Positions 30,215-38,941 of a DNA stretch of 64,000 nt are shown here, one piece after another. Origin of the DNA: DATLSM01 sp035534175 (GTDB lineage Bacteria; Actinomycetota; Thermoleophilia; Solirubrobacterales; 70-9). Each line of letters opens with the position of its first letter. The first letter of the stretch is position 1. Where the stretch lies: positions 1 to 64,000 of the forward strand of contig DATLSM010000083.1 in assembly GCA_035534175.1 (NCBI GenBank). The letters run 5' to 3'. The position numbers and the translations under genes were made by a program. The notes under the pieces are model-generated. The model saw nothing but the letters and a program-made list of their open reading frames with translations. It had not been told where the DNA came from and searched no databases.

Positions 30215-31849
30215 CTAGGCCGGAGCCGCCTCCTTCGCATCCTCGATCGCGGCGGCCGGGGCCGCCTGGGCCCGCGTCGCCTCCGAGCGCACCCGGTCAG
30301 ACTCCCCCTGCTCCAGCGGGTCGCCGTGGGCGTCGAAGTCGGGGCCGAAGTCATCGACGAAGCCGGCGATCGCCTTGCCCAGCTCGGCCTCGTCCTCCTC
30401 GGTGAGCAGCCCTGTCTGCTCAATCCGAGCCAGCAGCTCCGCGCTCTCGCTGTGCAAATGGGTCCGCAGGTCGGCGAGGAACTCGCCCACCCGCTCGGTC
30501 TTCACCCGGTCGAGGAAGCCGCCGGTGCCGGAGTAGATCGCGGCCACCTGGTCGGCGACCCCCAGTGGCTCGCGCTCCTTTTGCTTCAACAGCTCGACCA
30601 GGCGCTCGCCCCGGGCCAGCGCTTTCTGGGTCTCGGGGTCGAGCTCGGAGCCGAACTGGGCGAAGGCCTCCAGGTCGCGGTACTGGGAGAGGTCCAGGCG
30701 CAGTTTGCCGGCGACCTTCTTCATCGCCTTGGTCTGCGCGTTGCCCCCCACCCGGGAAACCGAGATGCCGACGTTGATCGCCGGCCGCACGCCGGAGAAG
30801 AAGAGGTCGGACTCCAGGAAGATCTGGCCGTCGGTGATCGAGATCACGTTGGTCGGGATGTAGGCGGAGACATCGCTGGCCTGGGTCTCGATGATCGGCA
30901 GCGCGGTGAGCGAGCCGCCGCCCAGCTCGTCGTTCAGCTTCACCGCCCGCTCCAGCAGCCGCGAGTGCAGGTAGAAGACGTCGCCCGGGTAGGCCTCGCG
31001 GCCGGGCGGGCGGCGCAGCAGCAGCGACATCTGACGGTAGGCGTAGGCGTGTTTGGTCAGGTCGTCGTAGACGCAGAGCGCCGCCTTGCCGTTGTAGAGG
31101 AAATGCTCGCCCATCGCGCAGCCGGCGTAGGGAGCGATGTACTTGATCGGCGCCGCCTCATCGGCGGGCGCGGCGACGATGATCGTGTTCTCCATCGCCC
31201 CGTTCTCCTCCAGCACCTCCTTCAGCTGCACGACGGTCGACATCCGCTGGCCGATCGCCACGTAGATGCAGATCAGGTCCTTGTCGCGGTTGTTGATGAT
31301 CGTGTCGATCGCGATCGCCGTCTTGCCGGTCTGGCGGTCGCCGATGATCAGCTCTCGCTGGCCGCGGCCGATCGGGATCATCCCGTCGATCGCCATCAGC
31401 CCGGTCTGGACCGGCTCGGTGACCGGCTGGCGCTGGACCACGCCGGGGGCTTTGAACTCAGCCGGTCGGGTCTCTGTGGTGCCCAGATCGCCGCGGTCAT
31501 CGAGCGGCCGGCCGAGCGGGTCGACCAGCCGCCCGAGCAGCTGCTCACCGACGGGAATCCGCAGCAGGTGAGCGGTCCGCTTCACCGTGTCGCCCTCCAC
31601 GACCCTCTCCCACTCGCCGAACAGCACGGCACCGACGTTGTCGGCCTCCAGGTTCAGCGCCAGGCCCGTGACTCCGTGGGGCAGCTCGAGCATCTCCAGC
31701 GCCATGCAGTTGTCGAGGCCGTGGATGCGGGCGATGCCGTCGGCGACGGAGAGGACCGTGCCGACCTCTGAGAGGTCGGCGGAATCCGTCTCCAGGCCCT
31801 CGATCCGCTGCCGCAGGATGCTTGCGATCTCGTCCGGCTTGATCTCCAT
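30215..31849 (-). CDS. atpA: ATP synthase F1 alpha subunit
   Basis: A 544-residue non-catalytic subunit. P-loop GDRQTGKTAIAIDTIIN near residue 170; also the arginine-finger region GVRPAINVGISVSRVGG and EYFRD-like AYAYRQMSLLLRRPPGREAYPGDVFYLHSRLLERA. The N-terminal MEIKPDEIASILRQRIEGL begins at ATG 31849; the longer open frame upstream is noise. The C-terminus is extended by an Ala-rich tail (ATRAQAAPAAAIEDAKEAAPA), as in mycobacterial alpha subunits, where a tail suppresses ATP hydrolysis. That parallel is inference. Confidence 0.97.
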   Translation of the reverse strand: MEIKPDEIASILRQRIEGLETDSADLSEVGTVLSVADGIARIHGLDNCMALEMLELPHGVTGLALNLEADNVGAVLFGEWERVVEGDTVKRTAHLLRIPVGEQLLGRLVDPLGRPLDDRGDLGTTETRPAEFKAPGVVQRQPVTEPVQTGLMAIDGMIPIGRGQRELIIGDRQTGKTAIAIDTIINNRDKDLICIYVAIGQRMSTVVQLKEVLEENGAMENTIIVAAPADEAAPIKYIAPYAGCAMGEHFLYNGKAALCVYDDLTKHAYAYRQMSLLLRRPPGREAYPGDVFYLHSRLLERAVKLNDELGGGSLTALPIIETQASDVSAYIPTNVISITDGQIFLESDLFFSGVRPAINVGISVSRVGGNAQTKAMKKVAGKLRLDLSQYRDLEAFAQFGSELDPETQKALARGERLVELLKQKEREPLGVADQVAAIYSGTGGFLDRVKTERVGEFLADLRTHLHSESAELLARIEQTGLLTEEDEAELGKAIAGFVDDFGPDFDAHGDPLEQGESDRVRSEATRAQAAPAAAIEDAKEAAPA

Positions 31850-31868
31850 CGGTGTGCTCTCTGCCTCC

Positions 31869-32402
31869 TTATGCCGCCGCGGCGACGCTCTTTCTAAGTT
31901 TCTCCAGGCGAGCGCGGATGCTCGCGTCGAGGACCATGTTGCCGACCTGCAGGACGACACCGCCGAGGATCCCCTCGTCGACCCGGCTGGCCAGATCGAC
32001 CTGCTGACCGGTCTGGCGCCCGATCTCCTCGCCGATCCTTCCCACCACCGCCGGGTCCAGCTCGACCGCGCTGGTCACGGTCACCTCGATCCGCCGGTTC
32101 TCCTGCTTCCACAGCACCTCAAAGCGGCGCCGGATGCGGAAGATATCTGGCATCCGGTGCTTCTCGATCAGCAGCTCGGCGAAGTTGACCAGGGCAGAGT
32201 CCGCGCCGCTGACGGCCCGCCTCAGCCCCTCGACCTTCTCGCTGGAGGAGAAGTAAGGGCTGAAGAAGAAGACCTGCAGGTCCCGGTCGGCGTCGAGCGC
32301 GTCGGCGAAGGCGGCCAGCTCGTCGCGGATCAGGTCCAGCTTTCCCCCCTCCCTGGCGACCTCGAAGAGCGCCTCTGCATATACCCGCGCGGGGTCGGGC
32401 AT
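31869..32402 (-). CDS. atpH: ATP synthase F1 delta subunit (OSCP)
   Basis: A 177-residue OSCP-type stator subunit. It has the N-terminal helical domain ARVYAEALFEVAREGGKLDLIRDEL, the middle FAELLIEKHRMPDIFRIRRRFEVLW, and a C-terminal strand region EVTVTSAVELDP with the terminal signature VDEGILGGVVLQVGNMVLDASIRARLEKL in outline. It is a separate gene, unlike mycobacteria where delta is fused to a b-like subunit. Sits between atpF and atpA with gaps of 4-20 bases. Confidence 0.94.
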   Translation of the reverse strand: MPDPARVYAEALFEVAREGGKLDLIRDELAAFADALDADRDLQVFFFSPYFSSSEKVEGLRRAVSGADSALVNFAELLIEKHRMPDIFRIRRRFEVLWKQENRRIEVTVTSAVELDPAVVGRIGEEIGRQTGQQVDLASRVDEGILGGVVLQVGNMVLDASIRARLEKLRKSVAAAA

Positions 32403-32405
32403 CGG

Positions 32406-32972
32406 CTAGTTCTCCGACCCCGAAAGCGCCGAGAAGTCGACCTCATTCAGCGCATCCTCGACCAGGCGCCTCTGGTCATCGGCGCTCAGCGACTTGCGCG
32501 TCACCTTCTCGGTCGCCAGCACGGTGAGCTCGGCGACCTCCTTTCGAATCTGCCCGAGAGAGCGCCGGGTCTCGGCTTCGATGTCGCGCTTGGCCGCCGC
32601 CACCAGCTCCTCCCGCCGCTCCTTCCCGGCCACGGTCGCCTCGGCGGTCGCCGTCTCCGCCGCCTTGCGGGCGCGGAGCATGATCTCGTCCGCCTGCTCG
32701 CGCGCCTCGGCCAGCCGGCCGCGGTACTCGGTGAGCAACTCGTCGGCCTCCTGGCGCTGGCGCTCGGCGGTCTCGATCGAGTCGCTGATCGTCTTCGCCC
32801 GCCGGTCGAGCGCCTCCTGGATTTTGGGGAAGGCCACCTTGCTCAGCACCCACATCGTGAAGAGGAAAAGGACCAGGGTCCAGATCATCAGGCCCAGGCC
32901 GGGCGAGACGAGGAAGTTGCCACTGCTGCTGGCGCCGAGCGGCACCGCGGCGATGTAGCCGTTGGGCGCCAT
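32406..32972 (-). CDS. atpF: ATP synthase Fo b subunit
   Basis: A 188-residue peripheral-stalk subunit. One N-terminal TM helix (LGLMIWTLVLFLFTMWVLSKVAF, about residues 24-46) is followed by a long charged amphipathic helix, from KIQEALDRRAKTISDSIETAE to residue 165, suited to the right-handed coiled-coil stator. The ATG at 32972 is preferred; a GTG at 32984 is the alternative. It lies between atpE and atpH. The spacer 32973-33046 shows no gene. Confidence 0.93.
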   Translation of the reverse strand: MAPNGYIAAVPLGASSSGNFLVSPGLGLMIWTLVLFLFTMWVLSKVAFPKIQEALDRRAKTISDSIETAERQRQEADELLTEYRGRLAEAREQADEIMLRARKAAETATAEATVAGKERREELVAAAKRDIEAETRRSLGQIRKEVAELTVLATEKVTRKSLSADDQRRLVEDALNEVDFSALSGSEN

Positions 32973-33046
32973 GCCCCTAGGCACCCCGGGTTTCGCCGCT
33001 GCCGCGCTGAGGCAGAACCGGATATGGACGTTCGCCGCGCATCGGC

Positions 33047-33313
33047 CTAGAGGAAGAAGGCGATCAGGCCGAAGATGAAGGTGTAGAAGGCGACCGCCTC
33101 GGTCAGGGCGAAGCCCAGCCAGCGGATGCTCTGGAGCTCGTCTTTCATCTCCGGCTGGCGGGCGACCGACTCGATCTCCTTGCCGAAGATGAAGCCGATG
33201 CCGATGCCGGCGCCGATCGAGCCGAGGCCGGCGCCGACGCCGAGGGCGATCGCCTTGCCGGCTTTTTCCACGCCTTCATTTGAGATCGCGGCGACGACGG
33301 GGGACAGATCCAT
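33047..33313 (-). CDS. atpE: ATP synthase Fo c subunit
   Basis: An 88-residue proteolipid with two TM helices. Helix 1 is Gly-rich (ALGVGAGLGSIGAGIGIGFIFG); the loop ARQPEM carries the conserved RQP; helix 2 contains the ion-carrying carboxylate Glu (LGFALTEAVAFYTFIFGL). There is no obvious sodium-binding set beyond this Glu, so proton coupling is likely. ATG at 33313 with GGAG upstream. It forms the rotor ring of Fo. Confidence 0.95.
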   Translation of the reverse strand: MDLSPVVAAISNEGVEKAGKAIALGVGAGLGSIGAGIGIGFIFGKEIESVARQPEMKDELQSIRWLGFALTEAVAFYTFIFGLIAFFL

Positions 33314-33331
33314 GGAAAGAGTGCTCCTTTT

Positions 33332-34240
33332 CTAGTGGCTGGCGGAGGTCGCTCCGCCGAGGTAGATGGCGGTGAGGGTGGAGAAGATAAATGCCTGCAG
33401 CGTTGCGATCAGCCCGACCTCGAGTACGAAAAAGAAGAAGGCGAGCGGAAAGGTGAGGGCGCCGAGCGCGGCGATGCCCAGCAGGACCGCCAGCCCGCCG
33501 CCCATGAAGAGCAGCAGCAGGTGGCCGGCGAGGATGTTGGCGAACAGACGCACGGAGAGCGAGATCAGGCGGGCGAAGTGAGAGATCGCCTCGATCACGA
33601 AGATGAAGGCCTTGCCGATCGGGTTCATCTCCTCCAGGCCGGGAGGGAGCCAGCTCTTGAAGTAGGGAACGAGGCCCTTGGAGCGGATCCCTTCGAAGTG
33701 GTAGGAGAGCCAGACCACCAGCGTCAGCACCAGCGGGATCGAGAGGTTGGCGGTCGCCGCGTAGATCGCAAAGGCCGGGATCTGGAGACCGAAGACCGTG
33801 ATCTCGTGCTCGGTGTTGGTCGGCAACGGCAGGAAGCCGAGCATGTTCGAGAACCAGATCCAAAAGAAGAGCGCGGCGAGGAAGGGGAACCAGCGGGCGG
33901 CCATCGCCGGGTCGAGATTGCCACCGGTGATGTTGTTCTTGGTCAGCTCGTAGGAGACCTCGACCGCGGTCTGCACCCGGTTGGGCTTCTGCTGCATCCG
34001 GCGTGAGATCCAGACCATGGTGAGGATCGTGAGGAAGCTGGCCAGGACCAGGTAGAGGACCGCCTTGTCGATGCTCAGGTCGATGCCCGCCAGGTGGATC
34101 GAGACCCAGGGTTCGAGCTTGAACTCGTTCTGCGGCTGGAACGCTTCGTTTTTGCCGGCGTTGCCGAAGATCAGCAGCAGCAGGATCGCCGCGGCGAGGT
34201 AGACGCTCACCCCGATCAGGACTTTGGTCCGGGTCTTCAT
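33332..34240 (-). CDS. atpB: ATP synthase Fo a subunit
   Basis: A 302-residue membrane subunit. After an N-terminal TM helix and a periplasmic segment (FKLEPWVSIHLAGIDLSID), five further helices follow. The essential Arg lies in ISLSVRLFANILAGHLLL and the second half-channel signature GLIATLQAFIFSTLTAIYLGGA ends the protein. ATG 34240 overlaps the atpI-like stop (ATGA). Frames extending upstream of it belong to the atpI-like gene in another phase. Confidence 0.95.
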   Translation of the reverse strand: MKTRTKVLIGVSVYLAAAILLLLIFGNAGKNEAFQPQNEFKLEPWVSIHLAGIDLSIDKAVLYLVLASFLTILTMVWISRRMQQKPNRVQTAVEVSYELTKNNITGGNLDPAMAARWFPFLAALFFWIWFSNMLGFLPLPTNTEHEITVFGLQIPAFAIYAATANLSIPLVLTLVVWLSYHFEGIRSKGLVPYFKSWLPPGLEEMNPIGKAFIFVIEAISHFARLISLSVRLFANILAGHLLLLFMGGGLAVLLGIAALGALTFPLAFFFFVLEVGLIATLQAFIFSTLTAIYLGGATSASH

Positions 34241-34611
34241 CGCGCTCCCTGGCCCTCGGGCTCGAAGATGTGGGCCAACCCCTGGGCGGCGAAGGAGATC
34301 GTGAACAGGATCGCGACCATCACCGCGGCGGCGAGGCCCGCCCTTCTTTCCGCCAGGCCGACGAGCAGCACCGCGGTGGCCATCAGCCAGACGCGGCCGA
34401 GGGTGCTCACCGCGATCACACCCATCGCCCGCTGCCGGTTGCCACCGGCCAGCTCCGAGGCGGCGCGACGTACGGCGAGCATCTGGACGGCGCGCTGGAC
34501 GAGCCAGACGACGGCGGCGACGGCGTAGCCGGGCAGCGGGAATCCGCCTATGGCGAAAACAACCAGCCCGGCGGCCAGCACCACGAGGTCGACGTACTTG
34601 GGAGGAGACAT
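34237..34611 (-). CDS. AtpI-like small membrane protein at head of the atp operon
   Basis: A 124-residue hydrophobic protein with four predicted TM helices (VDLVVLAAGLVVFAIGGF, YAVAAVVWLVQRAVQML, VWLMATAVLLVGLA, AAAVMVAILFTISFAAQGLAHI). Position before atpB, size and topology match ATP synthase protein I, which aids c-ring assembly or Mg/Ca uptake, but sequence identity of this family is weak. Two starts compete: ATG 34611, directly behind a hairpin, and TTG 34629, inside it. Coupled to atpB by ATGA. Confidence 0.7.
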   Translation of the reverse strand: MSPPKYVDLVVLAAGLVVFAIGGFPLPGYAVAAVVWLVQRAVQMLAVRRAASELAGGNRQRAMGVIAVSTLGRVWLMATAVLLVGLAERRAGLAAAVMVAILFTISFAAQGLAHIFEPEGQGAR

Positions 34612-34615
34612 AAAA

Positions 34616-34643
34616 TCCGCCCGGCTCAAGCCGAGCGGGCGGA
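34616..34643 (-). terminator. GC-rich hairpin with T-run abutting the atpI-like start codon
   Basis: On the minus strand an 8-bp GC-rich stem (TCCGCCCG / CGGGCGGA, ends at 34643 and 34616) with a 12-base loop is followed at once by TTTTATG, where ATG (34611) is the atpI-like start. It has the form of an intrinsic terminator for the WecA-like gene upstream. The only Shine-Dalgarno-like sequence (GGCGGA) lies in its 3' arm, so the hairpin could also occlude the ribosome site. Confidence 0.55.
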
Positions 34644-34706
34644 TGGGCGACTATATCCCAAAGAGGCCCGGAACCGCGTTGCAAAGCCAGTTCGTGAGCC
34701 TTGACA

Positions 34707-35825
34707 CTACCCCCCGGGGGGCTCCAGTTCGATCGCTTCGAACTCGCCGGTTTCCGGATTGAGGCGACCGCGACGCAGCTTGAGGATCTCCAGCACGTAG
34801 ACCAGGTAGACGCTGAAGGCCAGGGCGATCAGGCCGCAGACGATCAGCACCGCGGTCCACAGCAGGTTGAAGCGGCCGTGGTGATTGCTGTAGGGGACGA
34901 AGCGCAGGGCCAGGGCGAGGCCGGCGAGGACCAGCGTCCAGCCGTAGAGGTAGGCGATCGTGCGCCGCTGGGAGAAGCCGATGTTGGCCATCCGGTGGTG
35001 GAAGTGCCAGCTGTCGGCCTGGTAGATCGGCTGGCGATATTTGAGCCGCTTGGCGACGACGAAGCCGGTGTCGAGGATCGGCACCGCAAGGACCACCAGG
35101 GGGAAGGCCAGGGCGATCACCGCGTTGGTCTTCAGCGCTCCCTGGACCGACGCCGTGGCGAGGAGGAAACCGAGCAGGTTGGAACCGGTGTCGCCCATGA
35201 AGCTGGAGGCGGGCGGGAAACCGTGGCGCAGGAAGCCCAGGGCGGCGCCGGCGGTCAGCGCCGCCAGCACTCCGGCCGCGTTGCGTTCCAGCGAGAGGGC
35301 GATCGCCGCGAGGGCCACGGCGGCGATCGCGCAGACCCCCGCCGCCAACCCGTCGACGCCGTCGATGAAGTTGATGATGTTGACCACGGCGACGATCCCC
35401 AGCACGGTCAGGGGGTAGGCCAACCAACCGAGCTGGAAGCCGCCGAGGAAAGGCATGGTGAGGTCGGTGACCAAAACGCCACCGATCACCGGGATCAGCG
35501 AAGCGGCGGTCTGGCCCAGCAGCTTGGCCAGCGCCCCCAGACCGCGGACATCGTCGATCACCCCCACCGCGGCGATCGCCACCGCCCCGAGCAGGATCGC
35601 CCGGCTCTCGCCATCGTGGGGCAGCCAGATCCAGCCGGCCACCTCCACCCCGGCGAGGATCGCCAGGCCCGAGAGCCGCGGCATCGGCCGATCGTGCAGC
35701 CCCCGTTCCTTCGGTTGGTCGATCGCCCCAACCCGGTGGGCGAGCTTCTCGGCGTAGGGGACGAGCAGCCAGGCGATCGCGGCGGCTGCGAGAAAAGCGA
35801 GGACAGCGTCTGATACTGAGGCCAT
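34707..35825 (-). CDS. WecA/MraY-family polyprenyl-phosphate sugar-1-phosphate transferase
   Basis: A 372-residue integral membrane enzyme with about ten TM helices. Conserved catalytic features: DQPKERGLHDRPMPRLSGLAI near residue 36, the Asp pair in GVIDDVRGLG, IINFIDGVDGLAAG, FMGDTGSNLLGFLLA, and the cytoplasmic HFHHR in SWHFHHRMANIG, which marks the WecA/TagO rather than MraY branch. It transfers GlcNAc-1-P (or similar) from UDP-sugar to undecaprenyl phosphate, starting teichoic acid, arabinogalactan or other wall glycans. Placement just before atpI is common in actinobacteria. Confidence 0.92.
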   Translation of the reverse strand: MASVSDAVLAFLAAAAIAWLLVPYAEKLAHRVGAIDQPKERGLHDRPMPRLSGLAILAGVEVAGWIWLPHDGESRAILLGAVAIAAVGVIDDVRGLGALAKLLGQTAASLIPVIGGVLVTDLTMPFLGGFQLGWLAYPLTVLGIVAVVNIINFIDGVDGLAAGVCAIAAVALAAIALSLERNAAGVLAALTAGAALGFLRHGFPPASSFMGDTGSNLLGFLLATASVQGALKTNAVIALAFPLVVLAVPILDTGFVVAKRLKYRQPIYQADSWHFHHRMANIGFSQRRTIAYLYGWTLVLAGLALALRFVPYSNHHGRFNLLWTAVLIVCGLIALAFSVYLVYVLEILKLRRGRLNPETGEFEAIELEPPGG

Positions 35826-35861
35826 ATCGCGGCGCCCGGGACGGGTGCGGACGCGCTCAGG

Positions 35862-36878
35862 CTACTTGACGGTTTCGACGGCCCCGAGCACACCGTCGAT
35901 CAGCGGCGAGGAGTCGCGCGGACACAGCACGCCGATCGGGGACTCGCGCTTTGCCAGCGGCAGTTCGGCCGGATCGGCGAGGACCCGCAGGCGCCCTTCG
36001 GCGATCAGCGCCTCGTCGACCCCGCCCATGCGACCGGCGAAGGTGGTGAAGACCGGCGTCCCCAGCGCGACCGCCTCGCGGTTCATCGTGCCGCCGGCAC
36101 TGACCACCAGGTCGGCGAAGGCGATCAGGCTCTGGGCGTCGATCGCGCGCTCGGGGACGATCAGGTTCTGGGCGCCCATCGCGCGCAGGGCGACAGCCTG
36201 GGGCTCGGTGCGGGGGATGACCAGCGCCTGGACCCCGCCCTCGCCGGCGAGGCGACGAATCACCCGCTGATAGAGATCGTTGCGGGCGTGGTACTCGGAG
36301 GTCTCCGGCGGCGGGCGGACGACAACCAGGACCTTCTCGCGGTCCAGCCCGAGCTCCGCGAGCACCGCGGGGTCGGGCTCAAATCCGGCCAGGTAGTACT
36401 CCTCCTTCAGGCCCGGGAAACGGACCAGCTTGCTCTCCCTTGCTCCGGCGCGCCGCAACCGCCGGAGTGGGATCGAGTCCGGGACGAGGACCCGGCGGGC
36501 GAGCCTGAAGCTGATCTGGCGCTGGATTCCGGCGAACTCGTAGTCCTGCATCTGGGCGGAGGGAATGCCCCATAGGCGGGAGACGAGGGCCAGATCAACC
36601 GAACCGTGGGCCAGCGCCAGGTTCGGCCGCCGCTCCCAGACGAGTCGGCTCAGCCGCCGCGAGCGCGCCGCCAATGCCGCCGCCTTGCCCAGCCTCGAGG
36701 CACCCCCGTGGCTGCCCACCGCGGTGTAGGGAATCCCCAGCCGCTCGAGGATCCCCAGCGTCTGCCCGTACTCCCGCGCGGTGACGAAGACCTCGTGCCC
36801 CCGCTCCTCCAGCCCCTCGATCACCGGCGCCAGCACCAGCGGGTGGGCCGCGGCGGTGCAATCAACCCAAACCCTCAT
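35862..36878 (-). CDS. DUF354-family putative glycosyltransferase
   Basis: A 338-residue protein of the DUF354 group. It begins MRVWVDCTAAAHPLVLAPVIEGLEERGHEVFVTAREYGQT (a Rossmann-like start, in outline), has FPGLKEEYYLAGFEPD in the middle and, in the C-terminal half, VVVRPPPE ... FADLVVSAGGTMNREAVALGTPVFTTFAGRMGGVDEALIAEGRLRVL. The overall plan resembles GT-B epimerase/glycosyltransferase folds such as MurG and WecB. Enzymatic role is unproven; the neighbouring WecA-like gene suggests lipid-linked glycan synthesis. It lies 37 bases upstream of that gene and 110 downstream of glyA. Confidence 0.8.
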   Translation of the reverse strand: MRVWVDCTAAAHPLVLAPVIEGLEERGHEVFVTAREYGQTLGILERLGIPYTAVGSHGGASRLGKAAALAARSRRLSRLVWERRPNLALAHGSVDLALVSRLWGIPSAQMQDYEFAGIQRQISFRLARRVLVPDSIPLRRLRRAGARESKLVRFPGLKEEYYLAGFEPDPAVLAELGLDREKVLVVVRPPPETSEYHARNDLYQRVIRRLAGEGGVQALVIPRTEPQAVALRAMGAQNLIVPERAIDAQSLIAFADLVVSAGGTMNREAVALGTPVFTTFAGRMGGVDEALIAEGRLRVLADPAELPLAKRESPIGVLCPRDSSPLIDGVLGAVETVK

Positions 36879-36988
36879 GCAAGCGCGCCTCCTCCCCCTC
36901 GCGCCCGGCGGCGGCGCCTAGACGACACAGCGGCGCCACTCGCACGGTCCCAGATTTCGCTGCAGCCTAATTTGGCGACCCCGACCGG

Positions 36989-38287
36989 CTAGACCGTGGC
37001 CGGGACGGAAAGCTGGGGGTAGAGCGGGAAGCGGTCCGTCAGGGCGCGGGTCCGCTCGGCGAGCTCATCCCGGCGGGAGTCGAAGTCGGGGGAGAGGGTG
37101 GCGCAGATCACGTCGGCGATCTCGGCCATCTCAGCCTCCCCCAGGCCCCGGGTGGTGAGGGCCGGCGTGCCGATCCGCAGGCCGGAGGGGTTCATCGGCG
37201 GGCGCGGGTCGAAGGGGATCGCGTTGCGGTTGACGGTGATCCCGACCCGCTCGAGGCGCTCCTCGGCGCTCTGACCGTCGAGGCCGGTGGGGGTCAGATC
37301 GACGAGCACCAGGTGGACGTCGGTGCCACCGGTGAGGACCCCGAGGCCCCCGGCCTGCAGGCCCTCGGCCAGGGCCCTGGCATTGGCGATCGTCTGGCGC
37401 TGGCGGGCGCGAAATGGCTCGCTTGCGGCGATCCGCAGGGCCACCGCCTTGGCGGCGATGGTGTGCATCAGGGGACCGCCCTGCTGGCCCGGGAAGACCG
37501 CCTTGTCGACCGCCTTGGCGTGCTCGGCGCGAGCGAGGATCATGCCGCTGCGCGGGCCGGCGAGGGTCTTGTGGATCGTCGTCGTGACGACGTCGGCGTG
37601 CTCCACCGGGTTGGGGTGCTCGCCGGCGGCAACCAGGCCGGCGAAGTGGGCCATGTCGACCATCAGCCTGGCGCCGACCGCGTCGGCGATCGCCCTGAAG
37701 GCGGCGAAATCGAGCTGGCGCGAATAGGCCGACCAGCCGGCGATGATCAGCTTCGGTCGGTGCTGGTGGGCGAGCCGCTCGACCTCCTCCATGTCGACCC
37801 GCAGATCCTCGCGCCGCACGTGGTAGGCGATCGGCTCATACAGCTTGCCGGAGACATTCAGCTTCATCCCGTGGCTCAGATGGCCGCCATGGTCGAGGGC
37901 CATGCCGAGGAACTTGTCCCCGGGCTCGATCAGCGCCATGTAGGCGGCGTTGTTGGCCTGGGCGCCGGAATGGGGCTGGACGTTTGCGTGATCGGCGCCA
38001 AACAGCTCGCGGGCGCGATCGATCGCCAGTCGCTCGGCGACGTCGACCTCCTCGCAACCAGCGTAGTAGCGATTGCCGGGGTAACCCTCCGCGTACTTGT
38101 TGGTCAAGACCGAGCCGACCGCTTCCAGAACGGCCTGGGGCACGAAGTTCTCCGAGGCGATCATCTCCAGCGTCCCCTGCTGGCGCCCCAGCTCTGCCTC
38201 CAGCACCGCAGCGATCGCCGGATCGACCTCGGCCAAGGGAGCGCTCTGGATGTTCTCAGGCAACTCGCTCACGCTGCGAGCGACCAT
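36989..38287 (-). CDS. glyA: Serine hydroxymethyltransferase
   Basis: A 432-residue PLP enzyme that converts serine and THF to glycine and 5,10-methylene-THF. The N-terminal LEMIASENFVPQAVLEAVGSVLTNKYAEGYPGNRYYAGCEEVD (in outline) and the PLP Lys in VVTTTIHKTLAGPRSGMIL (near residue 237) are diagnostic. The C-terminus holds GLRIGTPALTTRGLGEAEM. Full length. Start ATG 38287, 12 bases after the tsaC stop, within the rpmE-to-atp strand block. No glycine riboswitch is seen in the short upstream gap. Confidence 0.97.
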   Translation of the reverse strand: MVARSVSELPENIQSAPLAEVDPAIAAVLEAELGRQQGTLEMIASENFVPQAVLEAVGSVLTNKYAEGYPGNRYYAGCEEVDVAERLAIDRARELFGADHANVQPHSGAQANNAAYMALIEPGDKFLGMALDHGGHLSHGMKLNVSGKLYEPIAYHVRREDLRVDMEEVERLAHQHRPKLIIAGWSAYSRQLDFAAFRAIADAVGARLMVDMAHFAGLVAAGEHPNPVEHADVVTTTIHKTLAGPRSGMILARAEHAKAVDKAVFPGQQGGPLMHTIAAKAVALRIAASEPFRARQRQTIANARALAEGLQAGGLGVLTGGTDVHLVLVDLTPTGLDGQSAEERLERVGITVNRNAIPFDPRPPMNPSGLRIGTPALTTRGLGEAEMAEIADVICATLSPDFDSRRDELAERTRALTDRFPLYPQLSVPATV

Positions 38288-38299
38288 ACCAACGCCCGC

Positions 38300-38941
38300 C
38301 TACGGATCGCCCAGGCCCGCCAGCGCCGCGCTGAGGTCTCCGGCCGAGACGGCCCCCTGGCGGAGAATCCGCCAGCCGCCGTCGATCTCGATCTCGCTCA
38401 GATCGACGACGGTCGAGGGGAGGCCGGTGAGAGTGCCGCCGTCGATCGCCAGGTCGACCCCCGCCAGGACCTCGGGCGCGACCTCCTCCCAAGAGCCCGG
38501 CGCCCGCCCGCCGCTGCGGTTGGCCGAGGTCTGAAAGAGCGGGCACATCGCACCGGCCAGCGGGCCGCCGATCAGGCGGATGCCCAGGCGAGCGGAATCC
38601 TCGCCGCAGGCCAGGGGGTAGCGGCGCTGCGGATTGGCGAGGACGAGGGTCACGGGGCCCGGCAGGAGGGCGCCCGCCGCCCGGCGGGTGCGAGGGCCGA
38701 GGCCCCCGAGGAGCTCCCGCAGGGCGAGGGGTGAGAAGTACATGACGGCGGAGGGTTTGCCATCGTCGCGGCCCTTGATCGCATGGATCCGGGCGATCGC
38801 CGCCCGATCGAGCGGATCGCAGGCCAGGCCGTAGAGGCCGTCGGCGGGAAAGACGGCGACGCCGCCTCCCACCACGCAGCGCTCAAGGCCCGAGCGCGCC
38901 GCCGCCTCGCCGTCTCGCTTAAGCGAGAGGACCTCGGTCAA
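38300..38941 (-). CDS. tsaC: L-threonylcarbamoyladenylate synthase (TsaC/Sua5 family)
   Basis: A 213-residue YrdC-domain enzyme that makes threonylcarbamoyl-AMP for the t6A37 modification of ANN-decoding tRNAs. Visible: VAVFPADGLYGLACDPLD, RIHAIKGRDDGKPSAVM (nucleotide/Lys-Arg site), LLPGPVTLVL, IRLIGGPLAGAM and TSANRSGGRAPGS. The Sua5 C-terminal domain is absent, so this is the short TsaC type. The TTG at 38941 overlaps the prmC stop by TTGA; TTG 38953 is a longer option. The placement after prfA-prmC is typical in actinobacteria. Confidence 0.93.
   Translation of the reverse strand: MTEVLSLKRDGEAAARSGLERCVVGGGVAVFPADGLYGLACDPLDRAAIARIHAIKGRDDGKPSAVMYFSPLALRELLGGLGPRTRRAAGALLPGPVTLVLANPQRRYPLACGEDSARLGIRLIGGPLAGAMCPLFQTSANRSGGRAPGSWEEVAPEVLAGVDLAIDGGTLTGLPSTVVDLSEIEIDGGWRILRQGAVSAGDLSAALAGLGDP

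Noticed and set aside
30326..31771. Long open plus-strand frames opposite atpA, glyA, secA and the RNase gene
   Set aside because: These arise because GC-rich third positions keep complementary frames open; compositions are Arg/Gly/Leu-skewed with no domain signature.
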